From positions 2,532,001 through 2,596,000 of the forward strand of contig NZ_CP162488.1 in assembly GCF_041242975.1 (NCBI RefSeq): 64,000 bases of DNA, written 5' to 3'. Source of the stretch: Xanthomonas sp. DAR 35659 (GTDB lineage: Bacteria; Pseudomonadota; Gammaproteobacteria; Xanthomonadales; Xanthomonadaceae). The notes beneath the pieces were generated by a model that saw only the letters and a program-made list of their open reading frames with translations, was not told the DNA's origin and did not search any database. Both the position numbers and the translations under genes were made by a program. Of the stretch, positions 24,526 through 33,719 are shown piece after piece; the stretch's first letter is position 1, and every line of letters starts with the position of its first letter.

Positions 24526-26862
24526 ATGAGCGAAGGCATCTCCCTGTTCGGCATCCGCCACCACGGCCCGGGCTGCGCGCGCAGCCTGCTGGCCGCGCTG
24601 GAGGCGCTGCGGCCGGACTGCGTCTTGATCGAAGGCCCGGCAGGGACCGAGGCGCTGCTGCCACACGTGGTGGAGGCGGGCATGCACCCGCCGGTGGCGT
24701 TGCTGTCCTACAGCGTGGACGACCCGCAGCTGGCGGTATTCCATCCATACGCGCTGTATTCGCCGGAATGGCAGGCCATGCACTGGGCGCTGCGCAAGGG
24801 CGTGCCGGTGCGCTTCATGGACGTGCCGCCGGCACTGACCCTGGAATGGCAGGCACAGACCCGCGCGGAGCGCCTGGCGCCGGAGGCGACGGACGCACTG
24901 GATGCAGCGGACGAAACCGCGATGCAGCCCCAAGGGGATGGCACATCCGCCGCAGAGGAATACACGGACGCCAAGGAAGACGCCGAAGCCCGCCTGGCCG
25001 ACCCACTGGACTGGCTGGCGCGCGCCGCCGGCCACGCCGACGGCGAGGCCTGGTGGAATCACATGGTGGAAGAGCGGGGCGACGGGCAGGGGCTGTTCGA
25101 TGCCATTGCCGAGGCCATGGCCGCGGTGCGCGAGCACACGCCCGAACATTCCGGCTTGCGCGGCGAGCACGAGGCCGTCCGCGAGGCGCACATGCGCACC
25201 GCGCTGCGCGGCGCCAGCAAGGAGTTCGCACGCGTCGCCGTCGTCTGCGGCGCCTGGCACGTGCCGGCACTGCAGCCGGCCGCGCTGCGCGCCAACAGCG
25301 CGACGGCCGACAATCGCCTGCTCAAGGGCATGCCCAAGCGCAAGACCCAGAGCACCTGGGTGCCGTGGACCTACCGTCACCTGAGCGCCGAAAGCGGATA
25401 CGGTGCCGGGGTGGACGCCCCCGGCTGGTACGACCACCTGTGGCGCAACGCCGGCGCGCGCAACCAGCGCACCGTGGGCTGGTACGCCCGCGTGGGCCGT
25501 TTGCTGCGCGAGCACGGGCTGGATTGCTCGCCGGCCCATCTCATCGAAGCCACGCGCCTGGCCGACACCCTGGCCGCGCTGCGTGGTCATCCGGCGCCGG
25601 GACTGGACGACATTGCCGAAGCCAGCCGCGCCGTCCTCTGCAATGGCGACGACGCCCCCATGCGGCTCATCCGCGAACGCCTCATGGTGGGCGAGGCGCT
25701 GGGCCAGGTGCCCGACAGCGTGCCGGTGGTACCGCTGCAGCGCGACCTGGAGGCCCAGCAGAAGCGCCTGCGCCTGAAGCCCGAGGCCCTGGAAAAGACA
25801 CTGGATCTGGACCTGCGCAAGGAGAACGACCTCGCGCGAAGCCACTTGCTGCATCGCCTGCGGCTGATCGGCATCGATTGGGGCAGGCTGGCGCGCACAG
25901 GGCATTCCGCGCGCGGTACCTTCCACGAGATCTGGCAGCTGGCGTGGCAGCCGCAGTTCCTGGTGGAGTTGGTGGAGGCCAGCCGCCACGGACAGACCCT
26001 GCTGGACGCCGCGACCAACAAGGCCATCGCGCAGGCGCACAAGGCCGAGGCGTTGCCGGAGCTTTCCGATCTGGTGGACCAGGTGCTGCTGGCCGACCTG
26101 CCGCAGGCGGTGCGCGCCATTGCCGCCGAACTGGAGGCGCGCGCAGCGACGGATGCCGATCCGCTGGCGCTGCTTGGCGCGCTGCCACCGCTGGCCAACA
26201 TTCACCGCTACGGCAATGTGCGTCAGACCGAAGGCGTGCAGGTGGCGCACCTGTTCGACAGCATGCTGGAGCGCGCGGTCATCGGCCTGCCGCTGGCGCT
26301 TTCCAGCCTGGACGAAGCGCGCGCCGAACACGCACGTAACGTGGTACTGGGCGCCGACCGCGCCATCGGCCTGCGCCACAACGCAGGCGGCAGTGCCGGC
26401 TGGCAGCACGCACTGCAGCGGGTGGCGCTGTCGCCCGCGTGCAGCGCGCTGTTGCGCGGCGTCGCGCTGCGCTTGCTGTTCGACACGCAGGCGGTGGCGT
26501 CCGAAACGGTACACCTGCAACTGCAGCAGGAGCTTTCGCCGGGTGCCGAGCCCTTGCAATCGGCGCAGTGGCTGGACGGCTTCCTCAACCGCAACGCCAC
26601 AGTTCTGCTGCACGACGATGCGGTATGGCGGATGATCGACGAATGGGTGTTGGCCCTGGACGACGCGCAACTGCTACGCGTGCTGCCGCTGGTGCGGCGC
26701 ACCTTCGCGGCCTTCGAGGCGGCCGATCGCCGCGACCTGGGAACGCGTGTCAAGCGGCCCCCCATGCAGAAAGCTGCGGCTGTCCTGGCCCCGGACTGGA
26801 ACCAGGCACGCGCCGACCGTGCGTTGCCGATGCTGCGTGAACTGCTCGGGCTGCCCGCATGA
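24526..26862 (+). CDS. DUF5682 protein, possible TIKI/TraB/ChaN-like domain
   Basis: A 778-residue cytoplasmic protein. The N-terminus has LFGIRHHGPGCARSLL and VLIEGPAGTEALLPHVV, and later VVCGAWHVPAL (about 238-248). These HHGPG, EGP and GxxH elements recall the metal-binding pattern of TraB/ChaN-like proteins (inference). The second half is helical, with a charged region (EKTLDLDLRKENDLARSHLL) near residue 425. It lies 13 bp after the MoxR gene and overlaps the VWA gene by ATGA. In this operon type the DUF5682 protein is the largest non-ATPase subunit and may be the enzymatic effector. Activity has not been assigned as far as I know. Confidence 0.8.
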   Translation: MSEGISLFGIRHHGPGCARSLLAALEALRPDCVLIEGPAGTEALLPHVVEAGMHPPVALLSYSVDDPQLAVFHPYALYSPEWQAMHWALRKGVPVRFMDVPPALTLEWQAQTRAERLAPEATDALDAADETAMQPQGDGTSAAEEYTDAKEDAEARLADPLDWLARAAGHADGEAWWNHMVEERGDGQGLFDAIAEAMAAVREHTPEHSGLRGEHEAVREAHMRTALRGASKEFARVAVVCGAWHVPALQPAALRANSATADNRLLKGMPKRKTQSTWVPWTYRHLSAESGYGAGVDAPGWYDHLWRNAGARNQRTVGWYARVGRLLREHGLDCSPAHLIEATRLADTLAALRGHPAPGLDDIAEASRAVLCNGDDAPMRLIRERLMVGEALGQVPDSVPVVPLQRDLEAQQKRLRLKPEALEKTLDLDLRKENDLARSHLLHRLRLIGIDWGRLARTGHSARGTFHEIWQLAWQPQFLVELVEASRHGQTLLDAATNKAIAQAHKAEALPELSDLVDQVLLADLPQAVRAIAAELEARAATDADPLALLGALPPLANIHRYGNVRQTEGVQVAHLFDSMLERAVIGLPLALSSLDEARAEHARNVVLGADRAIGLRHNAGGSAGWQHALQRVALSPACSALLRGVALRLLFDTQAVASETVHLQLQQELSPGAEPLQSAQWLDGFLNRNATVLLHDDAVWRMIDEWVLALDDAQLLRVLPLVRRTFAAFEAADRRDLGTRVKRPPMQKAAAVLAPDWNQARADRALPMLRELLGLPA

Positions 26863-28040
26863 CCGATACCACCGAAACACCGAATGCCTCGACCTCGCGC
26901 GAAGAACGCTGGCGCTTGATTCTGGGCCAGGAGGCCGATCGCAGCTGCGGCGCGTTGCCCAAGCACTTGCAGGGCATCGACCAGGCCCTGGCCGCGCTGT
27001 ACGAGCCCGATGGCCCCGGCGGCCTGGGCCGCCGCGGCGGGCGCGGCGCGTCTTCCCCGAATGTGGCCCGCTGGCTGGGCGACATCCGCCGCTATTTCCC
27101 CTCATCGGTGGTCCAGGTGATGCAGCGCGACGCCCTGCAGCGGCTGGACCTCACCCAGATGCTGCTGGAAAAGGAGATGCTGGAGCAGGTGCAGCCCGAC
27201 GTACACATGGTGGCCAACCTGATCGGCCTGAGCCGGGTGATTCCGGAGGAGACCAAGGACACCGCACGCATGGTCGTGCGCAAGGTAGTGGACGAACTGC
27301 TGCGCCAGCTCGATGAACCCATGCGCTCCGCGGTGACCGGGGCCCTGGACCGAGCCCGCCGCAACCGCCGCCCGCGCCTGGCCGAGATCGACTGGCACCG
27401 CACCATCCGCAGCAACCTGCGGCACTGGCAGCCGGAACTGCGCACCGTGGTGCCGCAGGAGGTTGTTGGCTATGGTCGCAAGGCAAGGAGGCCGCAACGC
27501 GAGGTGCTGTTGTGCATCGACCAGAGCGGTTCCATGGCGGCATCGGTGGTGTATTCGAGCATCTTCGGCGCGGTGATGGCCTCGTTGCCGGCGATCGCCA
27601 CCCGCCTGGTGGTGTTCGACACCGAAGTGGTGGACATGACCGAGCAACTGGACGATCCCGTCGATCTGCTGTTCGGCGTGCAATTGGGCGGCGGCACCGA
27701 CATCCACCGTGCGGTGAGCTACTGCCAGGGCATCATCCGCGAACCGCACAACGCCATCCTGGTGCTCATCTCCGACCTGTACGAGGGCGGGGTGGAAGCC
27801 AACCTGCTGGCCCGCGCGCGCGAACTGCTGGAGGCCGGCGTGCAGTTCATCGTCCTGCTGGCGCTCAGCGACGAAGGCGCACCGTCCTACGATCGAAGCC
27901 TGGCCACCAAGCTCGCGGCCCTGGGCGTCCCATCGTTTGCTTGCACGCCGGATGCCTTTCCGGGGCTGATGGCCGCCGCGATTCGTCGTGACGACATCAA
28001 CCAATGGGCGGGTGGGCAGGGGTTGTTGACGACGCGTTGA
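26859..28040 (+). CDS. VWA-domain protein, MoxR partner
   Basis: The 393-residue protein has a helical N-terminal half (Arg/Leu-rich, about 1-210) and a C-terminal von Willebrand A domain starting EVLLCIDQSGSMAASV. The MIDAS motif is DQSGS, with GGGTDIH and ISDLYEGG as the other metal-site loops, so Mg2+ binding looks intact. VWA proteins are the standard adaptors of MoxR AAA+ ATPases. It is the last gene of the operon and overlaps DUF5682 by ATGA. The operon ends about 90 bp before the lower-GC accessory block. Confidence 0.88.
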   Translation: MTDTTETPNASTSREERWRLILGQEADRSCGALPKHLQGIDQALAALYEPDGPGGLGRRGGRGASSPNVARWLGDIRRYFPSSVVQVMQRDALQRLDLTQMLLEKEMLEQVQPDVHMVANLIGLSRVIPEETKDTARMVVRKVVDELLRQLDEPMRSAVTGALDRARRNRRPRLAEIDWHRTIRSNLRHWQPELRTVVPQEVVGYGRKARRPQREVLLCIDQSGSMAASVVYSSIFGAVMASLPAIATRLVVFDTEVVDMTEQLDDPVDLLFGVQLGGGTDIHRAVSYCQGIIREPHNAILVLISDLYEGGVEANLLARARELLEAGVQFIVLLALSDEGAPSYDRSLATKLAALGVPSFACTPDAFPGLMAAAIRRDDINQWAGGQGLLTTR

Positions 28041-28156
28041 AGGCTGTACCGGCTCCCTTGATAGGAGTCGCGGGTGGAGTAGGGAAGTAGGGAGCCGATG
28101 CACGATTAGGTAAATTTATCGGGGGTAGGGTGCCATGAATACAGTGAGAGACCCGC

Positions 28157-28587
28157 CTACGGTTGCTGGACTTCGATGCGATGGCGGAGGTGCTCGTGGT
28201 TCGGAGTCTGACCCATGCGCGTGTAGAACGAATCTAGGAACGCTGTGGCCGTGTTGATGGCCCAAGCCGCGCACTCGGGTGCCAATAAGCGGGGGCCATA
28301 GTGGTGCGTAGCCGGCAGGAAACTGAATGCTGTTTGCCGCCCGGGGGTATAGGGCGCTTCCGTAGAGGTTGTTGACTCCCACCATGTCTTCGGTGCCAGA
28401 ATCCAACCAATCGCGTTTGTAGTGAACCAAACGGTTCCGAAGGTCCAGAAGGGTCTTGGCTCCCTGCCACGTGGCGTCTTCCTGGTCGAACTCTGATCCC
28501 CCCGCATCTATGCTTCCGTCTCGAATCAAAAAACCTGAGCGTGGCCAACTGCACGCGCGCCGCAGTCCTAGCAAACAGTATCAGCAC
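28157..28587 (-). pseudogene. Decayed hypothetical gene with HEPN-like segment, frameshifted
   Basis: Protein-like sequence switches frame at least once on the minus strand. Upstream, one frame gives DQEDATWQGAKTLLDLRNRL then VHYKRDWLDSGTEDMVG, where RNRLVHYK is a pattern common in HEPN/RiboL-PSP-like proteins. Downstream, after about 28,320, a different frame continues CAAWAINTATAFLDSFYTRM to the stop at 28,157. No single frame carries the whole protein and the N-terminus is unclear, so I treat it as a remnant. It lies at the left edge of the accessory block, next to the exonuclease gene. GC is visibly lower than in the flanking operon. Confidence 0.55.
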
Positions 28588-28685
28588 TCCTCGTGGGCAG
28601 AAGCCCGCAGATATGTAGCATTGGGGCCTAGCCTAAACTTCCTGCATACCAGGTGGATTGGGACTCTACAACTTAACCCCTACAG

Positions 28686-29261
28686 TCAGCCGAGTGAATC
28701 ACAACGATTATTTGGCATTTCGCGTAGTGAGCGCATCAAGCGAAAAAGTTCGGCCTGGTACAAGGCGTCTTCCAGGGCGTCATGATTCGGGGCTCGCTGC
28801 GGCTGCAAGCGCTTGCTCATCAGACTGGAACGCGTATCGCCCCATGAGCATCCTGTGGCGCCCATGTAGTAAGCCTTGATATCCAGGGCCGAAAAGCCAA
28901 ACGGGTTGTCGCGTGTAAAGCGATGGAAGTAGTAGTTCACGAACGACCAGTCGAATGGCGCATTGAACCCCACGAAAACCAGTTTATCTCCCTCAGCCTG
29001 CAGGGACTGCAGCCACTGGGCAAAATGATTCATCGCAATGGCGGGCGCAGTGCCGGTTTTGGCCAGTTCACTCAACGACAAGCCGGTGGCGGCCAAGGCC
29101 TCGGGATCAGCGTTCTGATTCAGTGGCTGCAGCGTGCACGCGAAGGTCAGCTCATCGCGATCTACATCGCAGGCCCCCAGCGTGAGCAGGCTGAATTCGC
29201 CGGGGATCGGTCCGGAGGTCTCCACATCGACGGAGATGAAACGTTCGGGTGTGTTCGGCAT
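28686..29261 (-). CDS. DEDDh-type 3'-5' exonuclease
   Basis: A protein of about 191 residues starting MPNTPERFISVDVETSGP. It carries Exo I (DVET), Exo II (FNAPFDWSFVNYYF, about 97-110) and Exo III with the histidine variant (NHDALEDALYQAE, about 165-177), so all four acidic residues and the general-base histidine of the DEDDh class are present. Such enzymes trim RNA or single-stranded DNA (oligoribonuclease/DnaQ-like). It is transcribed away from the CBASS operon and 237 bp from it. Whether it is part of the defence block or carried passively is not known. The in-frame TTG at 29270 is an alternative start. Confidence 0.82.
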   Translation of the reverse strand: MPNTPERFISVDVETSGPIPGEFSLLTLGACDVDRDELTFACTLQPLNQNADPEALAATGLSLSELAKTGTAPAIAMNHFAQWLQSLQAEGDKLVFVGFNAPFDWSFVNYYFHRFTRDNPFGFSALDIKAYYMGATGCSWGDTRSSLMSKRLQPQRAPNHDALEDALYQAELFRLMRSLREMPNNRCDSLG

Positions 29262-29498
29262 GTAAAGCAAATCCTCAATAATCGGCCGCTCTCAATAGCA
29301 TTGCCTTGGGCGATTTGCACTAGGTCAGAGCCCCACACGAAGCGCTTAGGGACCCTCCTGGTCCGTCGCACGCGCTAGAAGGATTCCGGGCCGCCTATTC
29401 ATGAAAATGAATGAGCTAACGACCACTTTTCTCAATTTCTGAGACTTGAATAGCATTAGCTAGGGACATACGTAGCACTTTAATCACGGAGTGATGAC

Positions 29499-30698
29499 AT
29501 GACGCTAACAGAACAGCAAGCGAGTGACTCGCCGACCAAGACGGCCAGGCACGGCCGTTTTAGTACGACCGAAGAGATCAAGCGCATCGTTTGGACTCAA
29601 GCTGCCGGGCATTGCGAGCTGTGTGGTACCGATCTGATGCACGACTATAGGGTGGGCCAACCCATGAAGTGGGGCGAGGTCGCCCACATCATGCCAGCTA
29701 GTCCCAAAGGGCCTCGAGGACAAGCCCAGCACAACGCCGAACAGGCGCAGGCCCTGACCAATGATCCAGCCAACTTGATGCTGCTCTGTCCCAGCTGCCA
29801 CGACAAGATCGATCGCGACGCAGAGGACTACCCCGAGCAGGATTTGAGCAACCTGCATCAGGCCCATTGTGAGCGGATTCGGTTGGCCGCCTCCACTCCA
29901 GAAGGTGGCCGGGCCATCGCCCTGATCGTGCAAAGCCGGCATTTCAGCACCCAGAACGAGATTGGGGAGCGCGCCTTCCTCACGGCCATGTCCGCTGAAG
30001 GACTGGCCGCCTTCGGCCATCCTGTGAAGCTAATTCTGGATGCGCCTGGGCCCGCGGGTCGCGATGCGGCCTACTGGAAGTTGCTGGAAAACAAGATGCG
30101 CTACGAGCTCGAACACAAGCTCAGCCAGCGCGGCGGCTCACATGGCGATGCGCCGGCATTGGCCGTGGTGGGCGTGGCCGATATGCCGGCGTTGGTCCTG
30201 TTGGGGCAATGTATTGGTGATCGCTCCAATCGCGCGTTGTTCTCCTTCAACCGTGAGCACGGCCTGAGCTGGCCCGACCCCGGCGCCGCGCCGCCAGAGT
30301 ATCTGTACACCGCGCCACCCGACGGCGATGGGCCGTTGGCCTTGGTGCTGTCCATTTCCGCCCAAGTCCCTGATCGGGATGTGCTGGCTGCCTTGCCCGG
30401 CGCGCGCATTGCCACGCTGGCTATTTCCGAGCCCAGCTACGCGATGGTCAAGAACCGCGGCGTCATCCATGCCTTCCGCGATGCCTTGCAGATCCAGCTC
30501 AGCCGCCTGGAGGCCATGACGGCAGGGCCCATCCATGTCTTTCCGGCCGCGCCTGCGGCCTTGATGATCGAATTTGGGGCCCTGCTGACCACCGAACACC
30601 AACATCCCTATCTGATCTTTGATCGTGACAAGAACGATCAGGATCGTTTCAAACCCGCCTTGCCGTTGGGCCCTACGTCGAACACAGGTGAACCATGA
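29499..30698 (+). CDS. cap5: CBASS effector Cap5: HNH nuclease fused to SAVED domain
   Basis: The 399-residue protein has an N-terminal HNH nuclease: a zinc ribbon CELCGTDL (about 39-46), WGEVAHIMPASPKGPRG carrying the catalytic histidine region, and NLMLLCPSCHDKID (about 90-104). The C-terminal half (about 170-390) reads as a SAVED sensor (ALALVVG-like ALAVVGVADMPALVLLG, and HVFPAAPAALMIEFGALLTT, here split). Cap5 binds a cyclic oligonucleotide made by its paired CD-NTase and then degrades double-stranded DNA, killing or arresting infected cells. It is the first gene of a four-gene operon and overlaps the CD-NTase start by ATGA. GGAG eight bases upstream supports the ATG at 29499. Confidence 0.92.
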   Translation: MTLTEQQASDSPTKTARHGRFSTTEEIKRIVWTQAAGHCELCGTDLMHDYRVGQPMKWGEVAHIMPASPKGPRGQAQHNAEQAQALTNDPANLMLLCPSCHDKIDRDAEDYPEQDLSNLHQAHCERIRLAASTPEGGRAIALIVQSRHFSTQNEIGERAFLTAMSAEGLAAFGHPVKLILDAPGPAGRDAAYWKLLENKMRYELEHKLSQRGGSHGDAPALAVVGVADMPALVLLGQCIGDRSNRALFSFNREHGLSWPDPGAAPPEYLYTAPPDGDGPLALVLSISAQVPDRDVLAALPGARIATLAISEPSYAMVKNRGVIHAFRDALQIQLSRLEAMTAGPIHVFPAAPAALMIEFGALLTTEHQHPYLIFDRDKNDQDRFKPALPLGPTSNTGEP

Positions 30699-31954
30699 AC
30701 ATGCACGTCAATACTGGCCACACCAAGTACAGCAGCTGGGAGTTTTTCCTACTGAGTGCGGCTGAGAGGATTTCGCTGAGCGAGGCGCAATACCAAATCA
30801 TCAACAATCGCTACCAGCAATTGCAAAAGGTTCTGGATGCGGCTGACGATCCATTGTTGGCCGGGGCCCACATCTTTGTGCAAGGATCCATGCGCTTGCG
30901 CACGACGATCAAGCCGGTGGCGGACGCGCCCAAGGACTTGGGCACCATCGATGCCGATGCCATCGTCTGGTTGCCCCATGCGCAGGGCGCCAGCGCGATG
31001 CAGGTGCTGGATGCCATCTACAAGCGCTTTGATGACGGCAGCCGCGTCCAGGCCAAGATCGAACTGCTGCGGCGCGGCGTTCGCATCGTGTATGCCGATG
31101 ATAATCCCGGCTTCCATATCGATGTCACGCCAGCCCGCGCCATTGCCGGCAATGGGCAGGAGAACGGTGCGGGCAAGCTCGAGGTACCGGACCGCGAAAT
31201 GCGCAGCTGGAAGGCGAGCAGTCCGCTTCCATACGCGACCTGGCTGCAAACTGCATCTCAGGAGCAGATCGCCTTGGACAGCACGCATCGCTTGGCTAAG
31301 CGCGATGGCCGGCTGGTCGAAGCTTCGCAGGAGCCGCTGCCCGACTATGCGCTGTATTCGGAACAGGATCCGCTGCGTGCGGCGGTCAAGATGCTCAAGC
31401 GGCACCGTGATGAATGGGCCATTCGCACCCGGACGGAGGGGCATCGGCCGATCTCGGCGGTCATCACCACGTTGGCTAGCCAGGCCTATCTGGATGTCGC
31501 TAAGGCCTCCAAGGCCCGGGCATTGCGCCCGTTGGAGGCGATGATGGCCATCGTTCAGCGGATGCCGGCCCATATCCAGGGACATCCCGGCCACTACCAA
31601 GTCTGCAATCCAAAGGATCCGGGCGAGAACTTTGCCGAGAAGTGGAATCGTCCCGACGGGCAGCTTTACCGCCAGGCGTTCGATCGTTGGCATGCCCATG
31701 CGATGTCCTCCTTCGGGCTGGGTCTGCAGACCTTCAGCTCGACGGCGGACTTTACCGACTCGGTGAAGGAGAGCTTTGGCATCGGCGGTGCCTTTGTGGA
31801 CGAGATCAACAATGCGATCCCGCCCAACTGGACCTTGCCTGGTCGTGCCGATACGGTGACCCGTAACGCCATGATGGCCGGCTCTTTCTTCGGCGAGGGG
31901 GTGCGAGGTCAGGGCTCGCAACAGGACGTGAAACCGGTCGGGCGCCTTGGCTAA
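30695..31954 (+). CDS. CBASS CD-NTase (cyclic oligonucleotide synthase)
   Basis: The 419-residue protein has the nucleotidyltransferase signature QGSMRLRTTIKP (GS motif, about 65-76), the catalytic pair in GTIDADAIVWL (about 82-92) and the third aspartate in FHIDVTPA (about 139-146), so the active site looks complete. It should make a cyclic di- or trinucleotide on phage infection, which activates the Cap5 nuclease next door. The clade is not certain; Cap5 partners include clade G and D enzymes. The C-terminus is the flexible tail QDVKPVGRLG ending in glycine, which fits the substrate of Cap2-mediated C-terminal conjugation known from type II CBASS. Its end overlaps the Cap2 start by eight bases. 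Confidence 0.92.
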   Translation: MNMHVNTGHTKYSSWEFFLLSAAERISLSEAQYQIINNRYQQLQKVLDAADDPLLAGAHIFVQGSMRLRTTIKPVADAPKDLGTIDADAIVWLPHAQGASAMQVLDAIYKRFDDGSRVQAKIELLRRGVRIVYADDNPGFHIDVTPARAIAGNGQENGAGKLEVPDREMRSWKASSPLPYATWLQTASQEQIALDSTHRLAKRDGRLVEASQEPLPDYALYSEQDPLRAAVKMLKRHRDEWAIRTRTEGHRPISAVITTLASQAYLDVAKASKARALRPLEAMMAIVQRMPAHIQGHPGHYQVCNPKDPGENFAEKWNRPDGQLYRQAFDRWHAHAMSSFGLGLQTFSSTADFTDSVKESFGIGGAFVDEINNAIPPNWTLPGRADTVTRNAMMAGSFFGEGVRGQGSQQDVKPVGRLG

Positions 31955-33719
31955 GCCTGCGCAAAGTGATGTGCAGCGCGGCATCGCCGCGCTGCATGCG
32001 TTCTTGGGCCCGGATGTGGTCCAGACCTGGCTGACAGCGATCACGCCACGCTACAACGAAGCAGCGGCTTTCACCCTCCCGCTGCCGGCGGACTATACCG
32101 GCCTCTCACGCCGGCTACGCATCGGGTTTCCCTCGCAGTTCCCCTCAGGTCAACTGGCTCTGCAGGTGACGCCATCGCCCTGGCTTCAGTGGCCTCATGC
32201 CATGGAGAATGGCATGTGCCTGCACGGCTTTGGCGAGCGCCCGATTACGGGAACACCCGAGAGCATTGTCTGCGACAGTTTGAAACGACTCGGGCAAATT
32301 CTGGAATTTGCCGTTGAAGGATCTGATCCCCATCGTCGGGCAGCCGAGTTCCAGGCGGAGATCACCTCTTACTGGTCCCACCAGCTAAAAAGGTCCTCGC
32401 AGAGCTTGCTGCTGTTGAAGCGCCCCACGCAGGCCGGGCCCTTGTATGCCTTGAGTGATCCTCGACGCGAGGTGATATCGGGATGGGAAACGCTATGGCT
32501 ATCGGATGACCAGGGCGCCCTGAGGAAGCATCACGAACGCGTCGTCGGAGTGGCTCGATCGATCCGCGAGCCGCTGGCTCCGGCGTTTTTCATCAAACTG
32601 CAGGACTATCCTCCACTGAGTGTTCCCACGGCTGAAGCATTCTTGGAATGGCTGATGCCGTATCTGGATGATGAGGATATTCCGGCCTTGTTGGATTGGC
32701 TGCAGCGCAGCGATGATCTTCCCGTTCGCTGGGCCGTGCTGGAACTGCCCGGTGAGCAAGCCGGGCCGCTGTTTTGCTTCAACCTGCGCTCCAAGGCGCT
32801 GCAACCCCGCCGAGGCCCGCGCTATGGGCTGCGCGCCGGGCGTCGACAGGGCGCGCAGAAGACAGCGTTGTTTCCCGCGGTTCTGCAGGTAGCCACGCTC
32901 GACTTGCTCGAGCGCGCTGCGATCCATTCAAGAGAACGCGCCGGAATGGCCGCAGATCTGGAACATCGCCGGGTCGCGTTGGTCGGTCTAGGTTCCTTGG
33001 GAAGTCCCGTGGCGATGTTGCTGGCCAAAGCCGGGGTAGGGCATCTGACATTGATTGACCCGGACAAGCTGGTTGGTCAGAACTTAGGCCGACATGCGTT
33101 AGGCATGGATGAGTTGGGAAAGTCCAAGGTAGGCGCGCTGCGGATGCGGCTCCAGCGGGATCTCCCCACCGTCCAGATCGAGGCCTACAACACCTTCGTG
33201 GAGGTCATCCTGACCGCCAAGACCGAGGTCCTGGACAAGGCAGACCTGGTTATCGTGACCAGTGCCGAATGGAGTTCAGAGGTAGCGCTGTGGCGCGCCA
33301 AGGCCAATGGCGCAGCGTGGCCGTTGATACAGGCATGGAGCGAACCCAATGCCTTTGTTGGTCATGCCCTGGTGGCGATTGAACCGGGCAGCGATGGGCG
33401 GCGATTGTTCAATGAGCGCGGTGATTTTTGCCAGGCGTTCACCCAGTGGCCTGATGGTGGCGTGGTGCCGCTGCCGGCCTGCGGGGAGAGCTTCATTCCG
33501 GGAGGTGCGACGGGTCTAGCCAGCGTGGTATCGATGGTCGTCAACAGCGCGATACGCGTGTTGCGCGACCAAATGCCCGCACAGGCATGGGTCAGCAGTA
33601 TCTCTACTCCTGACGAAGTAGCAACATTGAAGGGGCACTACCAAGGCCCACGCCTGGAGCCCGGTCAGGTCCATATGGTGTTGGAGCGTGAGTGGCCGGC
33701 CGGCGAGGAGCGCCATTGA
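31947..33719 (+). CDS. cap2: CBASS Cap2: E2-E1 ubiquitin-transfer-like fusion
   Basis: A 590-residue protein starting at TTG inside the CD-NTase gene. The N-terminal E2-like domain has its probable catalytic cysteine at 91 (MENGMCLHGFGERPITG). A linker and helical region follow, then an E1/ThiF adenylation domain with VALVGLGSLGSPVAMLLAKA (about 343-362), LIDPDKLVGQNLGRHALG and a later cysteine in LPACGESFIPGGATG (about 511) as the E1 transfer cysteine. Cap2 adenylates the C-terminus of the CD-NTase and links it to target proteins, which primes the enzyme. The presence of both E1 and E2 places this locus in type II-A CBASS. It overlaps Cap3 by four bases. Confidence 0.92.
   Translation: MAKPAQSDVQRGIAALHAFLGPDVVQTWLTAITPRYNEAAAFTLPLPADYTGLSRRLRIGFPSQFPSGQLALQVTPSPWLQWPHAMENGMCLHGFGERPITGTPESIVCDSLKRLGQILEFAVEGSDPHRRAAEFQAEITSYWSHQLKRSSQSLLLLKRPTQAGPLYALSDPRREVISGWETLWLSDDQGALRKHHERVVGVARSIREPLAPAFFIKLQDYPPLSVPTAEAFLEWLMPYLDDEDIPALLDWLQRSDDLPVRWAVLELPGEQAGPLFCFNLRSKALQPRRGPRYGLRAGRRQGAQKTALFPAVLQVATLDLLERAAIHSRERAGMAADLEHRRVALVGLGSLGSPVAMLLAKAGVGHLTLIDPDKLVGQNLGRHALGMDELGKSKVGALRMRLQRDLPTVQIEAYNTFVEVILTAKTEVLDKADLVIVTSAEWSSEVALWRAKANGAAWPLIQAWSEPNAFVGHALVAIEPGSDGRRLFNERGDFCQAFTQWPDGGVVPLPACGESFIPGGATGLASVVSMVVNSAIRVLRDQMPAQAWVSSISTPDEVATLKGHYQGPRLEPGQVHMVLEREWPAGEERH

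Noticed and set aside
24403..26670. 755-codon reverse frame opposite DUF5682
   Set aside because: GC-driven antisense shadow; composition is Gln/His/Arg-rich with no motif, while the plus strand fits the operon with ATGA overlap.
28041..28135. GGCTCCC ... GGGAGCC pair after the VWA gene as terminator
   Set aside because: The arms are more than 30 bases apart with no T tract, so a simple terminator hairpin is not convincing.
28080..29498. Search for a second dif-like copy at the left island edge
   Set aside because: AT-rich segments such as those near 28,110 and 29,400-29,480 do not match either Xer arm beyond a few bases.
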